This document shows, in pieces, positions 10,444 to 25,400 of a DNA stretch of 64,000 bases (positions within the stretch are counted from its first letter, which is position 1; each line of letters begins with the position of its first letter). The position numbers and the translations under genes were made by a program. The notes under the pieces are model-generated. The model did not search any database. It was not told the DNA's origin and saw only the letters and a program-made list of their open reading frames with translations. The DNA is taken from positions 725,001 through 789,000 of the forward strand of contig NW_022145551.1 of NCBI RefSeq assembly GCF_000002235.5. The letters are read 5' to 3'. Source of the DNA: Strongylocentrotus purpuratus (lineage: Eukaryota; Echinodermata; Echinoidea; Camarodonta; Strongylocentrotidae).

Positions 10444-13400
10444 GTATGACTCTTGTTGATTTCACTTTACAATTGGGTTGGATTATTAATCTATAAAATT
10501 TTATATTATAACAAAGTTCACCAGATGAAGACAAAATCCAAACTGTGTTTCATGGAGGTTAAGCTTCTACCACCAACCTTAACGTACATGTAGGCAAGCT
10601 TTCGTCCACCACAGTGAACTTTTTATAAATCACACAATTTCCTTGTTTTCTGCTGCCTCATGTTTACTAGAGCGAAGATTTAGTGAAGGATTAATCTTTT
10701 TTTATCCAGATGGATTCGATCTTTCACCTTTCTTGACCAGTGCCTCTCAAACTCAATAATGTGGACATCATCCCATAGAATTTTAAAAGAGCAAAAAAGA
10801 ATCCTCAGATTGAGCATTCCATCTCACTCTGTTATTAAAGGTAATACAAAGTTTTGGTATAGGGTCATGAATTTTGTTCAAATTAACATATTGGAAGCAT
10901 ATGCAATTCTACAATATTCAGTGATCGTTGTCGCGGTTGAAATCGAGTCTTAAGTTATGAAATTGTAAATAATAAATTCTTTAAGTTGTATAGCTCCCTC
11001 TCTAGGTCAAGATATTAATTAAGCTATAAAACAATGTTTCTTGACTAAAATCGACCGATTAACTACTCCAGTTTGAAAATTGTATATCACAACTACATAT
11101 TTTGAGATTTTCATGGTCGCAGCTACCATTGTACGGCCGTAGGCGCTACCAGTATTTGAAATTTACCAAAATTTACCGGGAGCACCGGTAAATTTTTATA
11201 TTCAATTTTTCTCGAAAGCAGAAGTGTTTTAGGGGCTAATTTTGTTATTGTTTATAATACATTCACAGGGGCATCCAAATATATCAAAATTGTGAAGAAT
11301 CACTATCCACCCAATTTTCAAAATTTCCCAAAACTTTGTATTACCTTTAACAGATCACTGGATTGATGGGATGATGAAAAAAAAGGATTATTCCTTCATT
11401 GAATGACTATGTCATTGTCACTTATCTTTGTTCCAGCGATCTTGAGTTTGAAATGCACTTCTGGTCAAGAAAGGTGAAAGAATCCATGTAGATAAAGAGG
11501 ATTAATTCTTCAATGAAAATCATTGTCACCTACATTGTACAAGGTACATGTACATGGTACTGTATCTTCGCTCCAGTGATCTTGATTCAGCATAAATAAA
11601 GTGTTTGAATAATCACATGGCTTGAGAAAGTCCACAAGAGTAGACAAAAGCTTCTTACTATATTTTAAGGTTGGTAAAAGCTACATGCTATGATTACCCC
11701 AAAATGAATGTTTCTGTATCATATGTGGGTGTTTCTAGCACTCAAGAAAGCTATCTTAAAGGCTCTGGATTGCTAAATCTCGATAGCGTCTTTGGAGTCC
11801 GCCCCTGGCACCACCCAGAAAAGCTTGCGTTTACGTGCTCACAGTGTACTTTGTGCACACGTTGGCTTGCACCCCTCCCTTTTGGGGAAAAATCATGGAT
11901 CCGCCACTGAGAAATTTATAGTTTTACCCATTTCCTCTGAATTAAGAGTCAATTTTTGCAGTTTAAAGTTGCTAGTCTGGTTCTGTGTGACAAGTTGTTT
12001 TACTTTGATCTACAGGTCTGTTAAAATTTCTCTTAGATCAGAAATAGACTTAAAACAAGCCTCATTATTTCAGTACGGTATACAATTGTCATTACTTTAA
12101 ATTTAAGTACCGTAGTAGATTTTCTTAGTCTGAAACAAAATTGAGGAATGCTTGAGTCGTTTCCGGCTTTCCAACAATTTTACATTATTCTACTTCAGTT
12201 GTCTATGATTAAAGGGATCATTTAACAATGTTAAATCTGAGATACATGGCCCTACGTGTTATCAGTGTCTGTGATATGGTGTAATATTGATGCCCTAAAA
12301 AAATTGAGCTTCAAAATGATCAAGAAGTGCCTCAAAAAACTAAAAATCTTTGAGTGACCGGTTTTACCATACTTGTTTTCCCCAATAGACTGTAGTGTTA
12401 TGAAAACCGTTAGGCAAATGTTTTTCAAAATTTGTAAATCCAATCATAAATATCTTGCTAATCAGACAAGCGATCGGCTTGTAAAAATCATGGGGTTCCT
12501 GACTGACCTAAAGGTTTGTAATTATGATTGCAGCATGAGCTAAATCCAGAATTTTGTTTCAGAATCTGAGACAAAGTTACCGGATCCCTTTAAGATAAGA
12601 ATTTTCATGCAAATCAGCAAATGGCATCCCATGTTACAGACCTTGTAATTTTTGTGGAAATACATCTGGACTGTAAAGGAAATACTTTGAGAACCCATGT
12701 CCTAGGGGGTTATTTTTTATTTTATTATTATTATTATTTTATTTTATTTTTATTATTACCGGTATTATTATATATATATATTTTTTTTTTTGGGGGGGTA
12801 ATTTACGGTCCTGTTACAGTTTAACGGCAAGTGTATAGGCTTACTGGGTATCATCATAGGTCATTTGGGTAATTAATTCTGAAAGTTACATGTCTTTCTT
12901 CTCTCACTTCTAATGAACAGGTGGTCCATTTCCCCAATTTCTTTTGCATCAAGCCCTTGACGACGATAGAATGGAACTTAAGCTCCACAGACTTCCTTTA
13001 CCCGCAGGTAATTATACTACAAAGTCTACAATAATAAAGTACTCAGTGTGAAGAAATAAATTTCACAATGCAGGCCTACATTTATGTTCCATTAGAGCTG
13101 ATTTACAGTTTTGGTAATCCCTCAAAATCATTTCTTCCATTTCCTGGATTATAGATCTATACATGTACATGTACAATGTACATTGTAGATACTCGCATTT
13201 ACTAAGCTGCAGTGAAGTTTTTTTTTCCTCAAGTGAAATATTAAACAAATAAGAGGTAGCATATAATTCAGATACCATCCTGGAGAGTATTAGTTCAAAC
13301 AACGGCGACCAGCACTACACACACGACATGTACACATACACAGTGTACATGTCCGTAAATAGGCTGAATCTTGAAAATAGTTATACAAATTTTGTTGCTT

Positions 13401-16400
13401 TGAAACATTTGTAGTAAACTTATGGTAAATATGATTAAAGTTGCTGGCATGAAAAGAAGCATCCAGAACACAAAAGACAACATATTTGATGATGTTTGTA
13501 AGTTAAAAGTTCTTTTTTGTGACATTTGAATTCATTTTAAATTCACATGAACATATGTTTTCTTCCATTCAATTTGACAACATATTTGACATCTGTTCAA
13601 ACAATACAATTTATACATAGGAATATAAATATAATTAAAGAACTTGTATTACAAGGAAGAAGGCGCGAATCCCGATAAGCAAAGCTTGCAATGTTTCAGG
13701 AGCAATCAGGGTAGAAGGGTCCTTAGGGAAGTGTTCAGGCATTATCTAGCATTCCTTACAGATTTACAGATTTCACAGGAAATCATGGATAGAATGATCT
13801 TGTAAAAAACTAAAAAATATTTGTCTCATCTGTCTCATTTGTCTCATTTTATTTTTGCTACTAAAACTGTACATGAGTTTTAAAATTAACTGTACAATTT
13901 GAGCTTTTCAAATCATCAATGAGAGCTGTTTTCACAAGTTATAAAGGAATCACACAAAAATGGTTATTGTTTTTCATAGCTTTACATTTACAAGTTTATG
14001 TCTGTTTTGAGCCAGAATGACATTAACAGTTTTGTATATAAATTAATGCCCTTCGGGCTAGGCATCTAGATGTCTTAGGGTGCGTTTAATCGACACTTTT
14101 TCACCCTAGAATCACGGTTTCTAAAGACGTTTAGTTTAAAACGCAATGCGTTCAAGCGATTTTTTCGTCGGTCGTAAAAATAAACGTGTTTGAAAACACA
14201 AACATGAAACGCTGAAAAAGATGCGTTTTGTATCATGATTCTGCAGAATCACGGTCGCTAAAATTCGATTGAACGGACAGAGTTCTCAATCATGATTGTA
14301 TGACGGGGCCTGTTCCGGTTTGGGCAAAAACCGCGCGCCTGCTTTTCATGCAATTTGCGTTTACTATACCATGCTCTTTATCGTGGCCTGTTTCGTTATG
14401 TTATACCTTGTTTTCCTTCTATCTTTTTCTCTTGCTGTCTTTCCTTATTTTATTCTTTGTTTCTTCCTTCTATTCTTATGTTATTCTTTGTTTTTTTCCT
14501 TCTATCACCTTCTCTTTTGTTATTCTTTATTTTTATAATTCTATCACTTTCTCTTTTGATATTCTTTGTTTCTTCCTTCTATTCTTATGTTAATCTTTGT
14601 TCTTTTCCTTCTATCAATTTTTCTTATGTAATTCTTTGTTTTTATAATTCTATCACTTTCTCTTTTGTTATTCTTTGTTCCTTCCTTCTATCAACTTCTC
14701 TTTATGTTGTTCTTTGTTTTCATAATTCTATCACTTTCTCTTATGTTATTCTTTGTTTCAATCATTCTATCACTTTCTCTTTCTGTCTTTCCTTATGTTA
14801 TTCTTTGTTTCTTCCTTGTATCACATTCTCTTTTTGTCTTTCATTGTTTTATTCTTTGTTTCTTCCTTTTATTCTTATGTTATTCTTTGTTTTTTCCTTC
14901 TATCACTTTCTCTTATGTTATTCTTTGTTTTTATAATTCTATCACTTTCTCTTTTGTTATTCTTTGTTTCTTCCTTCTATTCTTATGTTAATCTTTGTTT
15001 TTTCCCTTCTATCAGCATTTTTAATGTAATTCTTTGTTTTAAGCATTCTATCACTTTCTCTTTCTGTCTTTCCTTATGTTATTCTTTGTTCCTTCCTTCT
15101 ATCACCTTCTCTTATGTTGTTCTTTGTTTTTATAATTCTATCACTTTCTCTTATGTTATTCTTTGTTTCAATCATTCTATCACTTTCGCTTTCTGTCTTT
15201 CCTTATGTTATTTTTTGTTTCTTCCTTCCATCACCTTCTCATTCTTTGTTTTATTATTGCGATCTATGCTCAAAAACAGCAGTCGACAGTCGGCCGTAAA
15301 CAATTCCAAAAAGCGCGCGCCGAAGTTGACCTTTACTTCCTGGGTCAAACTGCAAGTGTGATCCGCAGTGGCTGGGCTCGAAATGAGCTAGAATCAGCGT
15401 TGATGAAAAATCGCTTGAACGCTAACCGCAGTGACCTTGTTTTTTGTAATGGCGTTTTGATTTGTGATTCATGTTTGTGATTCTAGCTTCGAAAATTCGA
15501 TTGAACGCACCCTTAATCTGTTAGGTTATATTCTAACCCTTTCATTATCATTTCAAAATGTTTAACATCGAAGTCTACTTGTATAGACAGTCAAACCTGC
15601 TTTAGTGACCACCTGTCTACAAAGACCACCTGTCTACAAAGACCACCTGTCTACAAAGGCCACATTTGTTGTTTCCCTTGAAAATGGTTTCTCATTGAAT
15701 CATGTACTAAAGGAACCTGTCTACAAAGACCACCTGTCTACAAAGGCCACTTTTGTGTTTCCCTTGGGTGGTCGCTATAGACAGGTTTGACTGTAAAAGA
15801 ATGATGGTACAAAATGAAACATTGTCCTTTCTTTCTTCAGGCTGCTTGTCAGATGATGGCGAAGATGAAATCGAAGATGAAATCAAGTCGGATTCCTCTC
15901 CAGAACCTGGGGATAAAAGGCCAAAGAAGAACCAATCGGCCATCAGAAAAAGCCGTAGAAAACCTCACAGTAGAAGTGATAGATCATCCACAGATGAAGA
16001 AGATGAAATCAAGTCGGATTCTTGTTCAGAACCTGTGGATAAAAGGCCAGAGAAGAACCAATCAGCCGTCAGAAAAAGCCGTAGAAAACCTCACAGTAGA
16101 AATGATAGATCATCCACAGATGAAGAAGATGAAATCAAGTCGGATTCTTGTCCAGAACCTGTGGATAAAAGGCCAAAGAAGAACCAATCGGCCATCAGAA
16201 AAAGCAGTAGAAAACGTCACAGTAGAAGTGATAGATCATCCACAGATGAAGAAAACCAGACATCCTGCGACAATGTACAGAAGAAGGCAGAGTGTGGTGA
16301 ACAGTCTGCTGCCAGAAGAAAGCGTAAGGTGAAAGGTAAAAAGAGATGCAGGGATAGGAGAGGTCACAAGAAGACAAGGGGTGGCAAAAGTCGTTCGTTG

Positions 16401-19400
16401 AGTAATGCTGGTTCATTACAGGATCCTGAATCTAATCAAGATTCAACAAATGAGGATTGCTTGCAGCAAGGACAGGGTCCAGAGCAATCTGGAAACAAGG
16501 ACAGGTTGCCTCCTACAAATCCAACTCCCATGTTGAATGGAAGTACAGAAGAAGAGCCTATGGATACTGCCAGCGATGAAGATATGAATAAATTAAGAAG
16601 ACGCCTTGTAATCAGAAAAGTTCCAGTGGTGTCCAAGAGTGAGACAGACTCTGATGAAACATGTATTGAAGATGATGACTTAGATCCATCGTCCAGTCAA
16701 GCTGGCGGTATCAAGTCAGAACACCCCAACTCAGATGAAACCATGATTGACAGTAATGATGGAGATGATCCTGGCCGCACTGAAAATATGACAAGCGATG
16801 CAGTGGATGAGGTAGTCCATAATACAACAACTGAGTATTTTGATACACAGCCCTTCTCGCCTATTCTTCATAACGAAACTGAAGATTCATTAAGTGATGC
16901 AGATGAAGAGTTGCATACCTCTGAGATGATCGTTTCAAGAGATTCTCCATCATACTTGTTGGGGGATAAGGAACATGATGGTAGAGAAGCTGCTGACCTA
17001 GAACCTAACTCTCACGTAAGCTGTCAAAGCCCTGATGAAGAAATCCATCAACCTCAAAGGGATGACGCAGGTTTAGAACCTTCCTCAAGCCACAGAAGTA
17101 ATGGTGTCAATCGGCCAAGTTTGCAAAGAGAGGATGACTCTCCTGGACAATATTTTCCCACAGATTCCCAGTTAAGTATTAGTCTCGACATTGAGGATAC
17201 TGAAGAACTTACCACTCTTGAAGATGATTCTCAAGATCAGTATTTCCCCACAGATTCCCAGTTAAGTATTAGCCTCGACGATGTGGATACTGAAGAACTT
17301 ACCACTCTCGAGGACAAAGGACAGTATTTTCCCACAGATTCTCAGTTGAGTATCAACCTGGAGAATGAAGACACTATGTCCATTCCTTCCAAAGCCCACT
17401 CAACCAGAGGAGCTTCAAAGAACCTTGATAAGGACTCTGGAAAGAAACTTCTTCCTTGCCAACGAAATGCATGGTGTCCCTCAGAGTTGGATCCACAAGA
17501 AAGATTCTTGTTGCTACAAGAGGGAGATTCAGGACATGTGTCTTCTTTCTCGCAAGAAACTCTATTTACGCCTTCCTCTCCCGGTGAGGCCCCAAGCACA
17601 TCTACAGCAGCACCTGGCTACTTACTTGCAACTTCAAATGAACAACATATACCTAAAAAGAATAAAAACTTCCAAAGACCCTCAAGAGCGGATAAATTAC
17701 TGACAACTATGAAAGAAAGTGATCAACAAAAGGAGAAGAATGATACCAAGAGGACCGACTCTCTACAGGACATTCCTGACACTCCATCTAATACACTCAG
17801 CTTAAGTTCCAAGGAACCTTCAGAAAGCCCTTCTACATCCATGATCCGTTCCGTGCAGGATTGCCTCCAGCAACCTGCATCTTTGAACTCAAATGAGATG
17901 GGTTTGGAGGATAGACTACCTGCAGATTCAAGAAGTTTGTCACATGGTCATTCATCAATTCCAAGTGTTTCCTTTCCTTCAACAAGTTCGTACTCCAGTA
18001 ACATCTCTGAATCCTCAAGGACTCTTAACGGTGGTCATTCTGCCTCTTCAGGCACCTCTGAAACACCCAGTACCAAACCAGACAGGTTAAAACCTACTGG
18101 AGATGATAGATCTGCTTGTCCAAGTGACCCTCCAGACCCATCATTGGTGGCATCGGACATGAGCAAACCTCTAAAGAAGAGACGCCACTCGCAGACATCA
18201 AGTGTTCCGTCAGGAAACCAAGGGACAGAACCTTCCAAGGTTAATCAGGTAAGTCCCTCTCTTCATCTGCAACTACTGGTGGCATAAGGGGCAGTTGTTT
18301 TTGGTAGATGTTTTAAAGTGTTAATGAATTGCATGTCACAACTTGTATTATAGTAACTGTAGGAATGTCAGCCACGTCTCTCTCTTGCTTAAATGTTAGT
18401 CTTGGCTCTGTCATAACTCAACTTGATCTTAAAGGCCGTCTGTAGTTCTCTAGTTTGGCCAGAAGAGATTAGACCACACAGCGTGGTCACTGACAAGTGG
18501 CTTTCTCATCAACTCAGCTATCAATTAACATAAGAAAAAGAGGACCATGGGGGACCAACAGGCACTGATTGGGGAAGTTTTCTACAAAGAGGGAGCAAGT
18601 AGCTACAAGTAGTACAGAGGGGCTTTCAGAAGACTTGTGTCAGAAGTCATAACATTCTCATGTGTATAGTTATTTTGTAATTATTGTTTGCATGTATTAT
18701 TGTTTTAAAGAATTCTGTATCACATTTTGATTATGGGATAAGTCAAGTCAAGGAGGCCTTTTCTCGGTCTAAAGAGGTACTCGTCGTTGCCCCTTTGGCC
18801 CAAAATGGGCAGCAAATGGCCTTTGGAGAAGCATTACAAAAAATAAAATTACTGTGATTTTTCTGTACCATATGTGAACAAGACTTTGAGAAATCCTGTT
18901 TTTGGATACCTTTTCTAAAGTTGCTCAACAAGGGTTAAATTAACATGGTCCTTTCATACTTGTGATTCTATTTTTGCTAAAGATCACCAAGGAATTCAAG
19001 CAAGAGGATGTCTTATCGTGTGTACTCTCATGGAATGCTGACTGGTTTGACAAGCACAAAGAAGGTATTGGCTTTGGATTTTTTTTTAAAGTGCGGAAAA
19101 GCGGAAAAGCAAGAGAAACAGAAGGATGAAAATTTGATAAAAATCAATAACGAGAGTTATGAATGTTTGAAATATGAGATGACTATACCTATGCAAATCT
19201 CAAATTGGCAATTCTGCTGATGGATTTTGACGCCATGGACAACTGTCCAGTTTGTCATGCTTAAAGTATATTTCTGTTTTAAATGTATCGTGGATAGTAT
19301 ATCATTATACATGTAGGTCCTATGAAAATTAGAGACCTTCCTGAGTCATTAAAAAATAATAAAACGATTTTAGTCAATTTGGGTGTTGGAACAAATGATT

Positions 19401-22400
19401 AAGTTTTGTGGCATAACATCATAGTGATATTACTAATTCAGTCAATTTGAAGTACCCATTAATTTAGTGATTACAACTTTTAAAATTCATATCTTGTTTT
19501 GTGCCCAATTTTGTATAAACTTGTTATTTAAATGTTTGTATTTAAAAAAAAATTTAGTGTCCCAATCATTCTTTATATCATAAGTAGCATCAAAAGGTTA
19601 GATCATATCTTGAATATACATACAAACTATTTTTGGAAGCTATTTGTGGAAGCATTATCTTCTTTTAGTTTTAATTCTTTACAAATTTGCTTACCAGTGA
19701 CATCTGTCTTGCTTTGTTTTGTTTTTTAATATTTTGCATCAATCCACTCAGTACATCCTGCAGAGATTTTGCAATCTTTCTTGACGGGTAAGGAAGTACC
19801 AAAACACCATGCATGCTACCCAGACATTAGGAGCTATCAAGAGGCATTTCTTTGCTTTTTACTCCTGGAGATGTGGTCAAACGTGAGTAATTTTATCCTC
19901 AACTTTTCCCCTTTCTCTTTCTCTTATCACTTCTCTCCCTCTCTCAACCATTTTTCCTCCTACCTTTTTCATTATGTAAGCAATGGAGATTTGTATTACA
20001 ATGTATTTTACCTATATAAAGAATATTCAAACAATATGAACAAAAAGAAAAAGTGTAAGAAGCAAATTTTACAAATCTCATATCATCATAATTAATAATA
20101 ACAGTAAAAATATTTACATATTTCAAGTGCTTTATACCACATTTCTAAGCCCTTCACACTCAAATCGTCATGATCAAAATCATTGGAATCAGTTGTCATT
20201 CCTCTAACGATAGTACACATGCTCTGCTCCCTGGGGAGTATTCCTACCTACCAGGCACTAATTTACATTCATACATGTGCCAATTCAACCACATCAAATT
20301 TTGCATCCTTCATGTAACACCTTGGTGGAGAGAAGCGATGGAGTTAAAATGGCTTGCTTAAAGAAAAGGTTGAGTTCTGGGAAGAGGTGAACAATTATTT
20401 ATGAGCGTTATCATTGTATTATGCAAGTGTGGAAGAACATCAGATGAAAAATGTTCCCTGAAAGGCATGGTTCTTCAAAAGCCTTAATATTCTAATGATG
20501 GCATGTAACATATAAATCAGGACGGATTTTTACGCCATATGTTCCTGTAGTCCCATATTCATCTTTCTGTGTACAGTACCAAGACTAGGCCAAATGTCTT
20601 ATCATTTTGATGATTCCAGAACCTTGCAGTACACACCAATACTTATATGCTAGATGATCAACCTTTTCTGATCGATTCGACAACGCTTCTTTAACAATGC
20701 AATCGCATGACCAAAACTCAACTTCATCTTTAGGGACTAATCTGCCGGGGACGGATTGAACCCACAACCTTTGCATCTCCAGTTAAGTGTTTAACCACTA
20801 GACTGAGATACCTCTACTAATCAATCTACTTCAAATTCTACCCCTTTTTCCATCAAAACACAATTTACTCTCCTGTAGGTTTCGAGCTCTGTGGCTAAAG
20901 ATTGTGATAGGACATGGAGGCAGAGCTCTGGAGTGAACAATATCTCAGGGGACATCGTTGAAGGTAGAAGACCATTTATCGTATTCTGACTGGGTTTTCT
21001 GGGAAAGACTTTTAATGGAAGATGTGGGGGGTGGGGGGAGGGGGTCAGATTTCTCAACTACGGAAGGTCCAATCGACGCCCAATTTTGCAAGGATTTTGA
21101 CATGCATATAAAATGTTCTGCTGCATAAGTTTTTGTTACAAGAAATTCACTATATATCACTTAGTTATAGTTATTCAAATTAGATACCTATTTTTACTTA
21201 TTTATTGATATAAGTTATGAATGTAAATCTTTTGAATTTTGTTTTCTACTTTCAATTAATTTACATATATACAAGTTTAAAAAAAGAGAAAACAGCAATT
21301 TCCCCCCTTTTTTGTGGTAGTTTAAGTCATATCAGAACCTTAGTGTTTATATTTTGTATTTGTTCATTTGTTATGTACAGTTTTAGTTGACTGTGTATTT
21401 CATTCCCTACACATGTAGTGCAATATGAAGCAGCTGATAATCCAACAGAACCTCACGACCTGAGTGTTGGAGACCTGGTCCTCGTTGACATGACGACTGA
21501 CACTGCTTCAGAGAAACAGTTCAATTTCGGACTAGTCCGTGAGATTGGATTGTCAGATAGGACCATATGTCTAGCCCTTCACAAGAGCATAATTGTACCC
21601 AGCTCAACGAGACTGAAGGTATGTGCAGTTAACAACTTAATTATTCATACCCCTTGAAAATCTGATGTTTTTTCTTTTTGTTTTCGTAACTCAGGGATGA
21701 AGGTTTGAACTAGGGCCTTTGTTGAATACAGTAAGCTTTGATATGTTATATTCTCAAGAAACATCAATCAGTAAAAATACTAATTTTTCACATACCGGTA
21801 CTTCAAAATTAAAGCCTTGGATAAATGGTATGAATAATTTAGTTGTTAATTGTATGGACAATAAAAAATCTAATACAAACAGTTCTGCTCTTTGTAGCCT
21901 CGATAGATCTGATGGGAGAAAAATTCATATCATCGAGAGAGCATTGTAGGAGGAATTCAAGAGTAAACAATGGAAGAATACTTACTAAATGTTCACATTA
22001 GCAACCTATTACCTGGTTGAATACTAACCCTGATATCAATTTTTGTTTGGGTCTGTAAAGTTTGTTTATTACTGGTATCAGATCCTATCCAAGTTGTTTA
22101 AATTTCAATAAATTTGTTTTCCATGAAACTTTTGTTGTATTGAACTTTCAGTTCTGTGTTCTTATTCTACCTACTTGCCTTTTGTTGTAATAGTTTTAAC
22201 GGCATGAAAAATAGTAAAAAATGTTGCTAATTTTATTTTGTTATCATCCATGCAGGTTGTAACATCACTCAGTCATTACCTGAATCAGATTAGAGCGTTG
22301 CTGTCTATTAACAGCCATCCTCTCGCAAAGCACATCATAAATCCAGAGGACTCCCCCGTGTTTGCAAAGGACACACAGGTATCAATTATGTGAAAATATA

Positions 22401-25400
22401 CATATCTTGTGAGCTCCTTTCCAATTTGCTCTACCTCAAATCTGAAATTTTTGCCCTATAGAACATTTCCATGCATTTTCTGTACAGAGCAAATGGGAGG
22501 GGGAACTTGCAAGATATGTCACCGAGTTACCAATTTCTGTTTGACTGATAGCAACTTTAAAAATTCATAATTTGATGTCGCTCTTAATTTTACTGACCTG
22601 TTTCTTCTAATTTTTCTGCATCTATTAAAACCAACCTAATATTAGGGTGGACTTCCCCTTTAAGTATGTGAAAAATTGATTTGTCCCTCTTAATGTTTCT
22701 TGAAAATGTGACATATCAAAGCTTACACCTTAAAGTATTTGACAAAAGCCCCAATTCAACCTGTCCACCTTTTACCCTTAAGTTACGAAAATTACACACA
22801 ATAAACTCCCCATCAAATTTTAAAGGGGTATGAATAATTTAGTTGTTAACTGTAGATGATTTGATGAATTCTAACTTGACTATATTTCTAGCATTACGTG
22901 AAGACCTCAATTCTTCATCTCTTGAATACTTCAACTGATCTGTTATTACAAATCTTTTGCAAGAGAGCATGCCACAGCATGAGCAAAGGTTCTTTCCATT
23001 TTAAGCTTAGGAAGATTAAGATTATTGAGAGCGTAAAGATCTGGACGGAATGTGATTTGCACCACAGGAAAACGCAGAGGGAAGAGTATCTGACAAGGAG
23101 TTGCTAAATTCCTATACAGAATCAATTACAAGTAGGGCATCACGATCGAAAGTGATTTGACTAATGAATGTTTGATTTGCACCACAGGTACGCACGGAAG
23201 GAAGAGTATCTGACGATGAGTTGCTAAACTCCTACATGGAATCCATTACAAGTCACGCATCCCGATCAGAAGTGATTCGACTAATGGATGGGGCAGCGGG
23301 AACGGGAAAAACTGGATTCTTGTGTCGACTCATTCAACGGATCACAAGAGTACATAAGGAGGTTCCTAAGGTAAGATTCAATTTATCAACACTCCTGGGG
23401 GTGTTTCACAAAGACCCTAAGTTGAACTTATCTCTAAGTTGGACTTAACAATTATGGAAAGCCGTTAGCATCATTGAAAATAATTAGTAAAAATTATTTT
23501 AAAAGCCATGAAATATTGATTTAAATCATTCATATTTTCTATTATCTTGGGAGATTTCATGTTTTTGATGTTGAATTTATGAAAATTCTAAAATACTTGA
23601 TTTTTATGCCTCCGTCACGAAGTAGCCGGAGGCATTATGTTTTCGGGTTGTCCGTTCGTCCGTACGTACGTACGTACGTCTGTACGTACGTCCCGTTCTC
23701 GTGATCGCGTTATCTGAAGAACCGATTAATGGATTCCTGCCAAACTTTGGTCATGTATGTATCTTGCAGAGCCGATGAACTGATTAGATTTTGGGGTCAC
23801 GAGGTCAAAGGTCAAAGGTTACAGGGCTCATTATGTATGCAAAAACAGCTTGTGATCGCGTTATCTGAAGAACCGATTGATGGATTCCTGCCAAACTTTG
23901 GTCATGTATGTATCTTGCAGAGCCAATGAACTGATTAGATTTTGGGGTCACGAGGTCAAAGGTCACAGGGCTCATTATGTATGCAAAAAGAGCTTGGATC
24001 GCATTATCTGAAGAACCGATTGATGGATTCCTGCCAAACTTTGGTCATGTATGTATCTTGCAGAGCCAATGAACTGATTAGATTTTGGGGTTACGAGGTC
24101 AAAGGTCACAGGTCACAGGGCTCATAATGTATGCAAAAACAGCTCGTGATCGCGTTATCTCAAGAACCGATTGATGGATTCCTGCCAAACTTAGGTCATG
24201 TATGTTACTTGCAGAGCCGATGAACTGATAAGATTTTGGGGTCACGAGGTCAAAGGTCACAGCGCACATTATGTATGCAAAAATAGCTTGTGATCGTATT
24301 ATCATTAGAACAGATTGATGGCTTCCTGCCAAACTTAGATCATTTATGTATCTTGCAGAGCCAATAAACTGAGTAGATTCTTGGTTCATAAGATCAAAGG
24401 TCATGGGCTCATTATTTATGCAAAAATGGCTTGTGAAGGCATTCTCATTAGAACTGACAGATGGATTACTATTTAACTCAGGACATCTTGCAGAACCAAT
24501 GAACTGAGTAGATTTTAGGGTCATGAGGTCAAAGATCAAAGGGTCATATATGTATATGAGAAATTGCTTGTAATCACGATATTCTGAGAACCTGTTAATG
24601 GATTACAATTGAACTTGAATTTGAAAAATTTCTTACGTTTCAGTTTGTAAAATTGCTCTATGACGGAGGCATCATTTTTGACTGCGCGCAGTCGAATTCC
24701 ATCTAGTTTGCTTCTGAATATGTTTTATTTTAAGGCTACAAATGGCTCTCCATAATTTTTAAGTCCAACTTAAAGTTAAGTTTGACTTAGGATCTTTGTG
24801 AAACACCCCCCTGCTGTTGTTGACCAGCCCTTTGTCAACAATCTTGTCAACAGATTCAACGTAAGCAGAGTTGACTGTATTGCCATTTTTTTTGCAGACT
24901 TTCAAAAACCCTTACAAACTGCTGGTCTGTGCCCCAACCAACCAGTCGTTAGATGTCTTGCTGAGGAAGATATGGGATGCTCTGATGAAGAAGATGGATA
25001 ATGCACCGACAGGCAGTGGAAGAGATGCGATGAGTGAGTAATTCTTTTCAGTTTTAAAGTCTCGTGAGCAATTTGTAATCCTCCAGCTATTGACCCAATA
25101 ACAAGTGTTACCTATCTTTAAAAGTAGATTTAACTATTACAACCGTCAAGTCTTATATAAATGCTGTGATTGAGTAATTTATTTTTTGTCAGTTTTAAAG
25201 ACCCATACAGTGTTTGTTTAATGGATGGTTCTCATGGAGAATCTGTCACCAATCGGTTATTTACCCTGGGAGCTGGATGATACACATGGGTTCTCATTTA
25301 GGAATTTAATAATAATAATTACCCGTTCTTGTATAGTACATAACACAGTATGATAAAACATCCCTATGGTCATCCAAAGGCAAAGAGCTTTGGAAATTAT

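Noticed and set aside
14296..15361. Phe/Leu/Ser-rich frames looking like membrane proteins
   Set aside because: They translate a pyrimidine-rich tandem array inside a TIR element. Overlapping frames are equally open.
23700..24600. CRISPR-like or nuclear-receptor response array (AGGTCAAAGGTCA)
   Set aside because: Units are 145 bp without spacers, so not CRISPR. 'aggtcaaaggtca' looks like a DR1 element but is part of a transposon tandem repeat, so I do not call it regulatory.
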